NCBI RefSeq assembly: GCF_901000735.1
Contig: NC_081543.1
Location: forward strand, 25,377,515 to 25,441,514
Origin: Corylus avellana
Taxonomy: Eukaryota > Streptophyta > Magnoliopsida > Fagales > Betulaceae
Length of the DNA: 64,000 bases
Reading direction: 5' to 3'
A program made the translations under genes and the position numbers. This document shows, piece by piece, positions 1-9,308 of this stretch (within the stretch, counting starts at the first letter, position 1; every line of letters starts with the position of its first letter). The notes under the pieces were generated by a model that was not told the origin of the DNA, searched no databases, and saw only the letters and a list, made by a program, of their open reading frames with translations.

Positions 1-66
1 TGAGGAGATGAGGGAGTTGGTTAGAGGTGCAGCAGAAGATGAGGAAGAAGCAGAGGAACTGGCCAT
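1..66 (-). CDS. Copia gag polyprotein N-terminus (partial, leaves the window)
   Basis: 22 codons from an ATG 31 nt past the primer-binding site, open to the window edge, starting MASSSASSSSSAAPL. Low-complexity Ser/Ala leaders followed by a capsid domain are common in plant Copia gag proteins; the capsid itself lies outside. The identification rests mainly on the PBS and the leader, so it is probable, not certain. Confidence 0.5.
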   Translation of the reverse strand, partial: MASSSASSSSSAAPLTNSLISS

Positions 67-215
67 TGTTGCAGGATCGAAGGAGTTTTCCTTTCAATAC
101 TCTGATACCATATAATAATTCAAGAGGACTAAGAATATGGCTGAATAACTTTTCTGTATTCAATCATTCATACCGAATCATACATGAGTTTATATAAGCT
201 GATTACAATGAACCA
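1..215 (-). mobile_element. 5' end of a Copia LTR retrotransposon (LTR, PBS, start of gag)
   Basis: Read on the minus strand, bases 110-98 give TGGTATCAGAGTA, the usual plant initiator-Met tRNA primer-binding site. The stretch after it on the plus strand (111 to about 215) is LTR-like, with a TATATAAA-type box. Downstream on the minus strand an ATG at 66-64 opens a serine/alanine-rich frame (MASSSASSSSSAA...) that runs off the window edge, the typical start of a Copia gag polyprotein. At about 215 the sequence switches to the internal region of another element that arm B shares, so this LTR marks an arm-A-specific junction. Exact LTR ends were not resolved. Confidence 0.65.
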
Positions 216-1197
216 CATTTTTCAGCAGTATTTTTTTGACATGTGACAAAAATGAAAATTCTTAGAATGGTTTAATTCTAAGTGCATGTGCTCTTTATGG
301 TGGAGCATGATAATTATTTTAGAATTATGACTGTTGGTGTAGACAGTGTTTTGGAAAATTCTTAGAATGGTTTAATTCTAAGTGCAGATGCTCTTTATGG
401 TGGAGCATGATAATTCTTGTAGAATTATGACAATAATTCTTGTAGAATTATGACTGTTGGTGTAGACAGTGTTTTGTATGGCATCCCAGGGTGTGGGGAT
501 CGGCATCGGTCAAGATGCAAACCTGAGGTCTCAAGTGGAGGTTGCGAAATTCAAGTCGTGGTAGAGATTGTAGCGGCTTGATGGAATTCAAGTCAAGGTG
601 GAGATTGTTGGAAATTGCCTTAAATTAATCAAGCCATGAATTCCACATGGGTCAAATGGTTGGTGGAGTTTGGCAACCAAGACATCAAAGTAATAGTGCA
701 TGGTTGTTGAATCAACTGAGACGTCAAATGAATAGTATATGGTTGACCACAGACTTTCATGTTTTTCACCAACCCTTCTGCTCCTATATAAGGAGGGCTG
801 CCGAAGAGAGTAAATTATCTCTGAATCCCTTAGAAGAGATTCCAAGGAAGAGCTTCTTCAATGTAAGGAAGAGAGAAGAAAGCTAAGGAGGGAATGGGCA
901 AGAGAGTCAGTGTTTTATCCTTAATTCAATTATTACTTGTATTGAGATGAGCGTGTGAGACTTTTTTCTGGGTAAAGTGTATTTGGGTGGTATGGGCATG
1001 TACTGTGAGTTGTAAAAATTTACTTATAGTGGAACTCTCTTGTTAGTGGACGTAGGCCAGATTTTGGACCGAACCACATAAACTCTTTGTGTACATGTGT
1101 GATTGATGTTTGTTTTCGTGTATTTTCTTTCTAAACTTGTCTTTCGTATAAAAAGTTAGGAGAAATTTGTTGCCAATTTATTATCAATTTCCTAACA
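216..1197 (+). mobile_element. Short non-autonomous LTR element (T-element), 3' part: internal end plus 3' LTR
   Basis: The LTR runs 606-1197 (592 bp) with TG...CA ends and imperfect inverted termini (TGTTGGAAATT / ATTTCCTAACA). It is preceded by a purine-rich tract (AAGGTGGAGA) typical of the plus-strand primer site. Bases 216-605 match, in reverse, the internal region of the fuller copy at 23944-26125. No protease or reverse transcriptase frame is visible, so the element depends on others. The sequence after 1197 matches the flank of the arm-B copies, so the insertion predates the separation of the arms. Confidence 0.75.
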
Positions 1198-1320
1198 AAA
1201 CCCAAGATAGTGTCATGGAATGTAAGAGGGCTGAATGAGATGGAGAAAAAGGTTGAGGATTAAAAGTTCTTTTAGATATTAGAAGGCGGGCATTATTTGT
1301 TTATATTCTCTTGATTCTTT
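1198..1320 (+). pseudogene. LINE ORF2 endonuclease N-terminal fragment
   Basis: Directly after the T-element LTR the frame reads PKIVSWNVRGLNEMEK, the conserved start of L1-type endonucleases, then continues after an A-run slippage as RLRIKSSFRY-stop-KAGIICL. In the arm-B copies (23826-23943 and 62169-62286) the stop is a Trp codon and the Gly is Asp (KADIICL), which matches functional endonucleases better. Both arms carry homopolymer slippage (five A here, six in B) just before RLRIK. The rest of the ORF2 is missing and the LTR element abuts the fragment. Confidence 0.7.
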
Positions 1321-3178
1321 TATTTTAATTTTTTTTTTTTTAATATCCAATGCGTATTTCTAGCATACTTTTATAATTAAAAAAAAAAAAAATTACACAA
1401 AGGAATAATTAAACTTGATTTATCAAAGGCACTTCTCTTTATAATAAGATCATCTAATGCTCTTAATTTGCATAAGTAAAGACAATTTTCTTAATAATTA
1501 ATTAGTAATTAGTGATTAATTATACAAAGTAATAATGGACTAAGTATCCTTTCATAGTTTCATATGAGTAATATTAGTTTATTAATTTAAGTTTGCTGTT
1601 AAAAAAAAAAAATTATAAAAAACATAAATAATGACTTTCCAAGTCACTCAGTCGCCACCTTTTACTTAATGTTATTCTCTCTCCGCATATGAATATTCTT
1701 CTAATCCTCATATGATTGGCCTTTTCGTTTTTTTTAACGTTTGTTTACGAGGAAAAACTTAAAGAAAAACAAGGCTTGCGACATATGTCAATTGCTTACT
1801 GTCTGTTTGGGTGTGTATTTAAGTGGTTTAAAAGTTATTTTAATACTTAAAAAGTTTGTTTGAAGAAAAAAGTATTTATTTGATAAAAAAAAATTGAAAA
1901 CACTTTTAAGGGTTCAAAAAGTCCAAAAATAGCAAATTGACAAAAGTTTAAAAATGAAGCGTTTGCCAAAAAGTATTTTTTGACTTAAAAAATTTATTTC
2001 TCAAACACAATTCTAAACATGCTCTTACTATTAAAATGCACATATCATTGCATTTGTTTGAACAAAATTTGTTTTTAGAACGTCTCTATCTTCACCAACC
2101 TCAACTTAAAAATAAGAAGGAAAACCATTTTCAACATGATTTTTTATACTCAACTTACATCATAGCGTTTAAAATGGGTTGTTAGTTATTTTATTTCTTC
2201 TAAGCAAATAAGGAAAGGGCTACATGGGTAAAATGGGTTGTTAGTTGAGAACGTTTATTGGGTTTATTTTTAAATTTTTTTTTGTACAAAATATAAAACG
2301 CTCAATTTTTTTTTTTATATTTATGTTACATCATAACACATTTTCAACTAAAAAGCAAAAAAAAAAAAAAAACATAATATGTACATTGACCAACAACGTA
2401 ATAATTTTTTGTTTAAGTATATTTTCAACGTAACAATTTAATAAATTGGATTAAAAAAAAAAATTCATATTTAATTTAAAGAAAATTTTTATCAAAAATT
2501 TTAGCCCCCCCTTTTTTTTTTTTTTTCTTCGCATTGAGCTTCCTCAAAGGACTTAAGTCTATTTAATTAGAGAAATGCTATATATTACATGCCTATCCTA
2601 TTTTTATTTTATTTTATTTATTTAATTTTGCAATCCTAGCTACTTGGTTGATTTGATAGATTCATTAGCCCATAAATATTTTTATTTTTAATTTAAAAAA
2701 AAGGCTAATCCAATAACCAATAGGCCGTAGGCGTTACCCCATCAGCCCGGTAGAACGTGAATGAAATGGGGGGTGTAATAATTAGAATTACTTATCTTCT
2801 GGCTCAACATGGTTGTGAGCCAGAAGGTGCTGTGTCACTATAATTTCTGGTGCTGTGTCACTATAACTGAAACAGCTTTTTTTTTTTTTTAATCTTTTTC
2901 ATTTCTTTCACACATGATCTGGTGCTACAAATACAATCATCTATCTAAAACTTCCTTAATTTATTGATTCCCCTCAATGATTTGCTATAAATTAAATTCT
3001 CTCCAAATATTTATATCAAACCATTCATTTCACCAAACAGTTTCATAAATTAAGATAGAAAGATTGCTCATAAATTTCTGTTAATCTGGAGACAGCCCTT
3101 TAGCAATATATATATATATTTCTGTATATTTTCAGAGGAACAAAAAACAAAAAACAAAAAACTCAAAGCTACTCATAT
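1321..3178. other. AT-rich intergenic DNA between retroelement debris and LEA_2 gene 1
   Basis: No gene seen; long A/T runs. Bases about 1800-2040 resemble a common fold-back-like repeat (starting CTGTTTGGGTGTG, ending near TCTAAACATGC). Its counterparts lie at about 51760-52005 and 58330-58600. Bases 1630-1690 are the counterpart of the sites where arm B carries a hAT-like element (52161) and a short LTR element (58712); neither is here. The duplicated GTGCTGTGTCACTATAA at about 2829-2866 is a small tandem repeat. Confidence 0.6.
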
Positions 3179-3838
3179 CTAGACACGAACATGTGAATTA
3201 CATTTCTGCTTTTGAATGGATTGGCTGGAAACATCATAGGACATGGTGCAATTCATTTCCACTACAATATTTTTCTTGAAAATATTAAGGATCTTCACCC
3301 TGCCGCTGAGTTTTGTAAAGCTGCTCATCGCCAAAGCTCCTGACCTCAAATCGTATGCAAGGCTTTCAACGGCAATCTTGTCGGTGATGATATCCACCGT
3401 CAAATTCATCCTCAGGGTATGCCTCGCCTTGGCCTTGCCGGACGGAATCTGAGCCTCACCCACCATTTCCCCACGATAATACACACTCGTCGTGCTGTTG
3501 GTATATCTAAACGACGCCGCGTTGGGGTTCTTCACGGAAACGTCGGCGGTGAGGGTGATATTCGGCCTTTGACCGGAAGTGCCATTGAAGGCGGCGAGGT
3601 TTAGCTGTGGGAGTGTCACGGAGTTCATCCGGACCTCCGGGTCTTTTATGTGGAAGACGGTGAAGCCGAGGACTAAAAGAGTAACGGCTATGAGTAAGAA
3701 GACGGCGGTAACGCAGCCGCAGCACTTGATGTATTTTCTTTGACGGAATTTAAGCTCTGTTGAAAGTTCTTCATCTTCGTCGCTGCGGGTTCGGTAGGAG
3801 AAACGGGTTAGCGGCTTGCCCTGCTCTTTTTCAGCCAT
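3179..3838 (-). CDS. LEA_2 / NDR1-HIN1-like membrane protein, gene 1, arm A
   Basis: 219 aa, intronless, start chosen at the ATG giving MAEKEQGKPL. Upstream in-frame codons belong to the AT-rich leader. A polar, acidic N-terminus (about 1-45) is followed by a CCGC motif and one membrane segment (about 46-70, AVFLLIAVTLLVLGFTVF). The extracellular part has the LEA_2 layout: VKNPNAASFRY, a repeated TxxV pattern, and several N-x-S/T glycosylation sites (NGT, NIT, NST, NLT, NCT). This topology is standard for NHL/LEA_2 proteins of plasma membrane or endomembranes, linked in the family to pathogen and stress responses; the role of this member is not shown. The arm-B copy differs at five residues. 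Confidence 0.92.
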   Translation of the reverse strand: MAEKEQGKPLTRFSYRTRSDEDEELSTELKFRQRKYIKCCGCVTAVFLLIAVTLLVLGFTVFHIKDPEVRMNSVTLPQLNLAAFNGTSGQRPNITLTADVSVKNPNAASFRYTNSTTSVYYRGEMVGEAQIPSGKAKARHTLRMNLTVDIITDKIAVESLAYDLRSGALAMSSFTKLSGRVKILNIFKKNIVVEMNCTMSYDVSSQSIQKQKCNSHVRV

Positions 3839-3899
3839 GGCCGATTTCGAGCAGAAATAGTGAATCGGTGATGGGTGATATATATGAAAATTTTGCTGC

Positions 3900-3917
3900 A
3901 ATATATATATATATATT
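3900..3917. repeat. (AT)n microsatellite in the LEA_2 gene 1 promoter/leader, short allele
   Basis: About 8.5 AT units ending 61 bp upstream of the start codon. It is the only TATA-like sequence close to the gene. The mirror copy at 49419-49451 has about 16.5 units. Confidence 0.8.
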
Positions 3918-6197
3918 CTACTTGGAAGTCTAATAAGTATTTGGATGATGGAGTTTGAGTCGGTCCACCATGCTTTTTGTTCCAGACGCGTTTGCAAGGC
4001 CTGACTTTGATTCTTCGGACTTGTCTATGGAATTCCCACCTTAGAAAATTGCCGGATAGTATGTTTTTTTTTATTCTTAAATCACTCAAGGAAGCTTCTT
4101 ATTAATGATGATGGAATATATTATTATTGCACGGCAATGGCCCAATTAATCAAATCATATGGCTTGCCTTTTCATTACATAGTAGGAATTCAAACAGTAA
4201 ATATCAAAGAGTTTTTGATTTTGAAATCATATGAATTAAGGTCATTTCTTGTATCAAACAGATGAAAAAATACTACTTATTAAAAATGTGACATGTTACA
4301 ACGCGAATCATAAGACATTTTCTGACTAAAAACTTTTATGTAACATAAAGCGTAAGAACCTCATAAATACCCAATTGTCACTGGTAAAATGTCACAAATA
4401 TTTTTTTTAAGCTATTCAATGTAAGAAACTTGCATGAATTCACATCATTTCAAATATATAATTTTTTTTAGAAAAAAATGGTAAGAAACTTATATATCTC
4501 CCCATGAAAACTATCTCACATTTATTATTTAAATTATTAATAATTCATGTGTCTTTCCTTTTCTCTTTGTAATGAAACGTGCAATTGTGGTGATGTAATG
4601 GGGAAGTGAAAGGAGGAAGAATAACGTCTTAATCAGCACAAGAAATGAAATATCTTTTTCCCTTGCTTACCCACCCAACATAGAGGAAGGAAATGCCACC
4701 ATCATTGGTCAAGGATTTGACTAAAGGAAGAGGGCGACTGAAATTTAGCAAGGGATATTTCCACGAAAGTGTTGAGAATTGAACTGTAGAATTGGATTAT
4801 AGTAGCCATAACATATCCCTTCTCATAAATTTTTTTGGTAAAACAGTTCTTGGTGAAATAATTTTTGACGGCCGGATCCGCAAGGAGTTACCGATTATTG
4901 AAAAAAGGCCGATCTTTGAAAACTCGTAAACACTTTGTTCTTTAAATCAATATTCTTTTAGAATAATTGAATAGAGAGAGTTTTCAAGAGAGATAAAACA
5001 TGATAATGTTGTACATACCTTATTTTTAGAGAGAGCAACTCATTTTACAGAGAGGCTTAAGAATATGGTTCTTGGATACTTGCCACATATTAAGCTTAGA
5101 GATGTTTGATATTTTTCGTATAATGCGTTGCATGAATGGGGTGTATTGGTAATTAATTGTACCAACAATTTTCAAAATCAAAACACTTTTCAAATGTAAA
5201 CTTTATTTCATCCCTATATGTTAAGTTTTTAGTGTTGGCAAATTTAGTGTCAAAACATATATGGTTTATGGTTAGGTTGTTGAAAAAATTGATCTAAGAC
5301 ATGTTTATTAAAGTTTGTGTATATTGTCAATATTGACCTAGTTGGACTAAAATGTTCATAAATTTTGGCTCCGATTGAAGCAAACTTGATGTTTTTGGAA
5401 AGATGACTCAAAATTATACAACGTTTTATTTCAATAAAAGTTTCCAATTCCAACGTTTACTAGGTCAAAACGGGCCATGAATAGAAGTCCTAAAATTTGC
5501 ACGTTTGGAGAACCTACTTTGTGATTTTATGGCTACTTTCTCAAGTCTATTTAAAGACTTTTGGAGCACGAATTTTGTAAGGATTGGAAATTTGGAGGCA
5601 ATATTTTCATAGAAAAAAGAGGTTATTCTTCCAAGTGCAAGAGAAAAAGCTTATGTTTTTGTGCTTTCAATTACTTATCTCTTAAGAGTATTTATTGTAA
5701 ACCAAAACCATTCATCAACATTCAACAATATCAAGAAGCCAATTGAAGGTTCCGGTTAAGGAGATGCACTACAAGAAAATTATCGAGTTAGGAGACAAGT
5801 GAGAAGCTTATTGATCTTACAGAGTCTAGGATTTGTAAATGGTTATAAGTTTCCTTGTGTATGTAAAATGAGTATTCAAATAGTGATTTTCTGAGTTTGT
5901 TTGCCTCGATGTTGCTTTACTTACTTTTGAAGGCTTTTCAAAAAGTTTTCACTTTCGTCACAAAAAATCTATGTCCGATTGATTTAATGCTTTTCATATA
6001 TTTGGTGAATGTATGAATATTTGTTATCTGTTTAATCCCACTTACAAACACCTATTCAATCCTCTTTATATATTTTGATGTTGTTTTGAGTCTTTTTTAT
6101 ATTATAGTTCCCGTTTCTTGCTCTAAAAATAGTGGTAATGAAGAGTAAAAAAATTGACAATTCCATACCTTGACCTCATACCTCTGTCGAGACAAGT

Positions 6198-6229
<32 letters not shown>

Positions 6230-7663
6230 TCAACATAAATTTCTAATTAAAGTCTAAAAATAATTTTTAAAACCATTATCAAACGTACCGGTGATGGTCT
6301 TCCTAAATTTTTCCTATGTTTATTCCTGAAGCTTAAGTATTGTTGGCCACTACTCTTATGGGTTATCATGTAATTAAGAAGTATTTTGGTGTTTTAGAGT
6401 TACCATAAAAAGGAAATTATGTAAAAATATTTAATATGTTTTATATGAATTGGAGAAGGTGAATAAATCATAATTTGTGTTTGCCTTCTCTAATTATACC
6501 CTTCTACTATTATTGATATAGGACGTGATTTTTTTTTTTTGATATGTTCGCACAAGAGGGTGTAGTGGGTATAAGACGTGATTGCAAGTTTGTCGAGTAT
6601 GGTGGTCCAAAAGAAGATTCCAGCTTTGTAATTTAAAATCCTATTAAATATTCACAAACTAATTTTACTTTTATGTCAAATCACAATTACAAAATAAAAT
6701 ATATAAAAAAAAAAAAATCTAAAAAACTTTACGATGCAAGCTCAAAGTTTTTATGAGGACATGTGGGCCGAACCCAATTAGCAAGTTCAGGGCAGCCCAA
6801 GCCTTTGCTAGTCATAGAGGCCTGCCCAAGAGAATTGAAATCAACATCCTTTTAGCTTAGACGAGCAATAAATTCCTACAAAGCCCATAGGCTACTCTTG
6901 ATTGCAGAGTTATTGAAATCTCAATCTTTATTTTTAAATTAAATAGTTTAGATTTTGTTACCCTAACATTTTACTATATTTATCAAATCAAAATTTACCA
7001 TATATAAGTGCTAGCAATGAATTAAAGAAAAATAAAAATATTTAAAGTAATAAAATGTTGAGACAATAAAATTCTAACCATTGGATTTGAAAAGAACGGT
7101 TACGATTTCAAAAGCGCTGCAACATTTTTTTCATGAAATATATTAGGTTTAGATTATTTATATGGGTATTTTTTCTTATCATATGTATTTTTAGAATTAG
7201 TTTTTTTCCAGTATAGCCTATAAAAGCTTTTGTTTTAGACTTTTGTTAATAAGCTATCAATTATTAACTAAAATGGGAAATTATACTTATCTTCCTCAAA
7301 CTATCACCTTATTTAAAATATTCCTCTAATGTATCAATTTTTCTAATGTCTCCCAAATCTATTATTAGGGTTACAATGTTTTCCTTGGATTAAACTTTTA
7401 TGTTAAATCTTAATAGAGGGTTGTATGTGCGTTTCACCAACAACATTTTTATATGGACCGACTTGATGAAATTTGTAAAAATACAACTATACTCTTAATA
7501 TATATATATATATATATTGCTGGGTGTGACCCACGGTCTGGGCGTGAGTTTTTCTTTTCCCTTGATTTTTTTTTTTTTTTTTAAAAAAGAACTTTTTCAA
7601 GGTATTTTTGTAAAAATATGCATTAATTAACAATATGAAAGAAGATAGATTTGTCTACGTAAC
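3918..7663. other. AT-rich intergenic DNA, conserved in arm B (about 45600-49418)
   Basis: No gene supported. The mirror region is recognisable throughout, including (TA)n at 6197-6224, where arm B has a shorter run (about 47103-47112). Bases about 4860-6070 could be a decayed LTR, because a TGTTGGCAAATTT start occurs near 5233, but no second LTR, PBS or target-site duplication was seen. Small open frames here (for example 5250-5453 minus) are shared by both arms but are AT-rich and match no known domain. Confidence 0.5.
6531..6573 (-). mobile_element. SINE 3'-end remnant
   Basis: A 43 bp piece consisting of a T run plus GATATGTTCGCACAAGAGG, the reverse of the CTCTTGT...ACATGTC-polyA tail of the SINEs at 17550 and 19220. 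It is flanked by near-identical GGACGTGATT / AGACGTGATT. The same remnant occurs in arm B near 46763-46807, so it predates the separation of the arms. Confidence 0.6.
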
Positions 7664-7678
7664 AAAAGCTGATTGGGT
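7664..7678 (+). repeat. Target-site duplication, LINE of arm A (5' copy)
   Basis: AAAAGCTGATTGGGT, repeated at 13585-13599 after the A-rich tail. Arm B has the single unoccupied site at 45577-45591 (reverse strand). Confidence 0.9.
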
Positions 7679-7787
7679 AAAAATGCCAAAAAATTTTCTC
7701 TCTAGGCTACTCAAGTAGAAGGGAACGTTTTCCAGACTTTGGTCTGTGAAGGAAATTTGAGCAACGTTTGCGGATCCTACAGTAATT

Positions 7788-9308
7788 ATGGCAGAAGAAC
7801 TTCCCCATCTATGGGAAAAATTTACTCTCACGGAAGATGAAGACCTGGAATTGAAGATACCGGGAGAGAAATTTCAAGAACTGGTCTCACGTGGCCAGAC
7901 ATGTATTGTTGGGAAACTATTAACTGATCGATTGGTTAGCAAAGAAATCATTAAGGACTCATGGTCGAGATGGTGGAAATCTACGGGTGGCCTATCTTTT
8001 AAAATCATAGGAGATAACCTTTTTTTGATTGACTTCACCAATAGAGAAGACAAGGAACATGTTTTGGCAGGAACTCCTTGGGTGTTCGAAGGAAGTTTGT
8101 TCTTAATTGAAGACTTTGATGGAACTTTCTCTCCTTCTGAATTCACTTTTTATCATGCAGCATTTTGGGTCCGGATGCGAAACTTGCTTTTGGCATGTAT
8201 GAGTCGGGAGATAGGTCAAATGATTGGGGTCTCGATTGGAGCGGTGGAAGCCATTGATATGGATGGAGAGGGACTCGGGTGGGGCGAATCCCTGCGTGTC
8301 AAGATTCTCCTTGATCTCACCAAACCACTCCCACGAGGAAGGAAAATAAAACTCCAAGGTGAAGTCAGGTGGATTAATTTTCAATATGAACGTCTCCCAA
8401 AACGATTCTGCTATAACTGTGGAGTCATTATTCATGGGAAGGCTGTATGTACTCGTCGAACCTCCTTCCGTCATCAGGAGCAAGAGTATGGCCCATGGTT
8501 GAGGGCGGCATCCCCAACTAGACTAACAGAGAGGAATCAAGAGAGAAACACAATGAGGGGTTCGAATAGCCAAAGGAATGCTGCAAAGTGTGAGTGTGAG
8601 ACTCAATGGGATGGAGATAATCCGACAAATGGGAATTTCTACGTCCTCGGAGAGAATGGGGAAGAGAACGGCGGTGCTGGGGATGACAGTTTCAATGAGG
8701 GTGGCGGCGTAAACCCTAAACCCCAAAACAGACATTGCGGAGATGGTGGCACAAATCACGGGTTCTTTGATGGAAAGATACGTGAAGGAGGACAGTTACA
8801 GAAAAACAGGGATTTGCAAGGAAAGGAGCGTGCACCTGATCGCAATGTCTTAATGGAAGAGGATTTACGGGCTGCCAAAAAAAGGAAAATGGGAGGAGGG
8901 GACACGTATCATGCCTCTGCATGTCTTTCCAGGACGCGCGAATGGCAAAAATGTCCATGGTTCAGTGGACAAATTTTCTATGGGCCCAACTGGTATCACA
9001 AGCAGCCCAACGAATTTGCACAACTTCACAGGCCCGCATTTTTCAGAGATTGAGAAAACAATGCAGACTAAACGTGGGAGGCACAAAAAGACAAAAGGAG
9101 ACACGCACTTGGCAGCACCAGGTTCATGGAAACGCAAAGTCAGTGAGGTATCTGACACGGAGGGAGCTGTAGGACTCAACCAAGGGGCTACGCATAAAAG
9201 AGGAGTAAATGGAGAATTAAAACCCATTGGAGAGACAAGTATTCTTACGGATACATAAGCTGGATCGGGGATGGCGGAGGCTGTGGAACAGCCCCGCCGA
9301 CCGCAATG
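7788..9308 (+). pseudogene. LINE ORF1 (DUF4283 and CCHC zinc knuckle), frameshifted
   Basis: The first frame is open 7788-9053 and starts MAEELPHLWEKFTL. Residues about 25-190 fit the DUF4283 domain (SWSRWWKSTGG, LAGTPWVFEGSLFLI, FWVRMRNLLLACM). A CCHC knuckle follows at about 206-220 (CYNCGVIIHGKAVC, spacing C-x2-C-x4-H-x4-C). Around 8900-8940 the natural frame shifts to the one that runs on to 9258 (KRGRHKKTKGD, GSWKRKVSEVSD), where a TAA interrupts it. Read through that stop, it ends in MAEAVEQPRRPQ, whose TGA (9306-9308 region) overlaps the ORF2 ATG. ORF1 proteins of this type bind element RNA; this copy is at least doubly broken. Confidence 0.85.
9273..9298 (+). promoter_or_regulatory. 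GC-rich hairpin just before LINE ORF2 start (arm A)
   Basis: Arms GGCGGAGGCTGT and ACAGCCCCGCC pair with a one-base bulge around a short GA loop, ending 7 nt before the ORF2 ATG at 9306. The same structure sits at the same spacing in the LINE of arm B (41243-41268). It also codes for the ORF1 C-terminus, so its conservation need not mean an RNA function. Confidence 0.5.

Noticed and set aside
5250..5453. 67-codon open frame conserved in both arms (also 47850-48056)
   Set aside because: Arms share nearly all their DNA, so conservation means little. Composition is that of the surrounding AT-rich DNA and no domain is visible.
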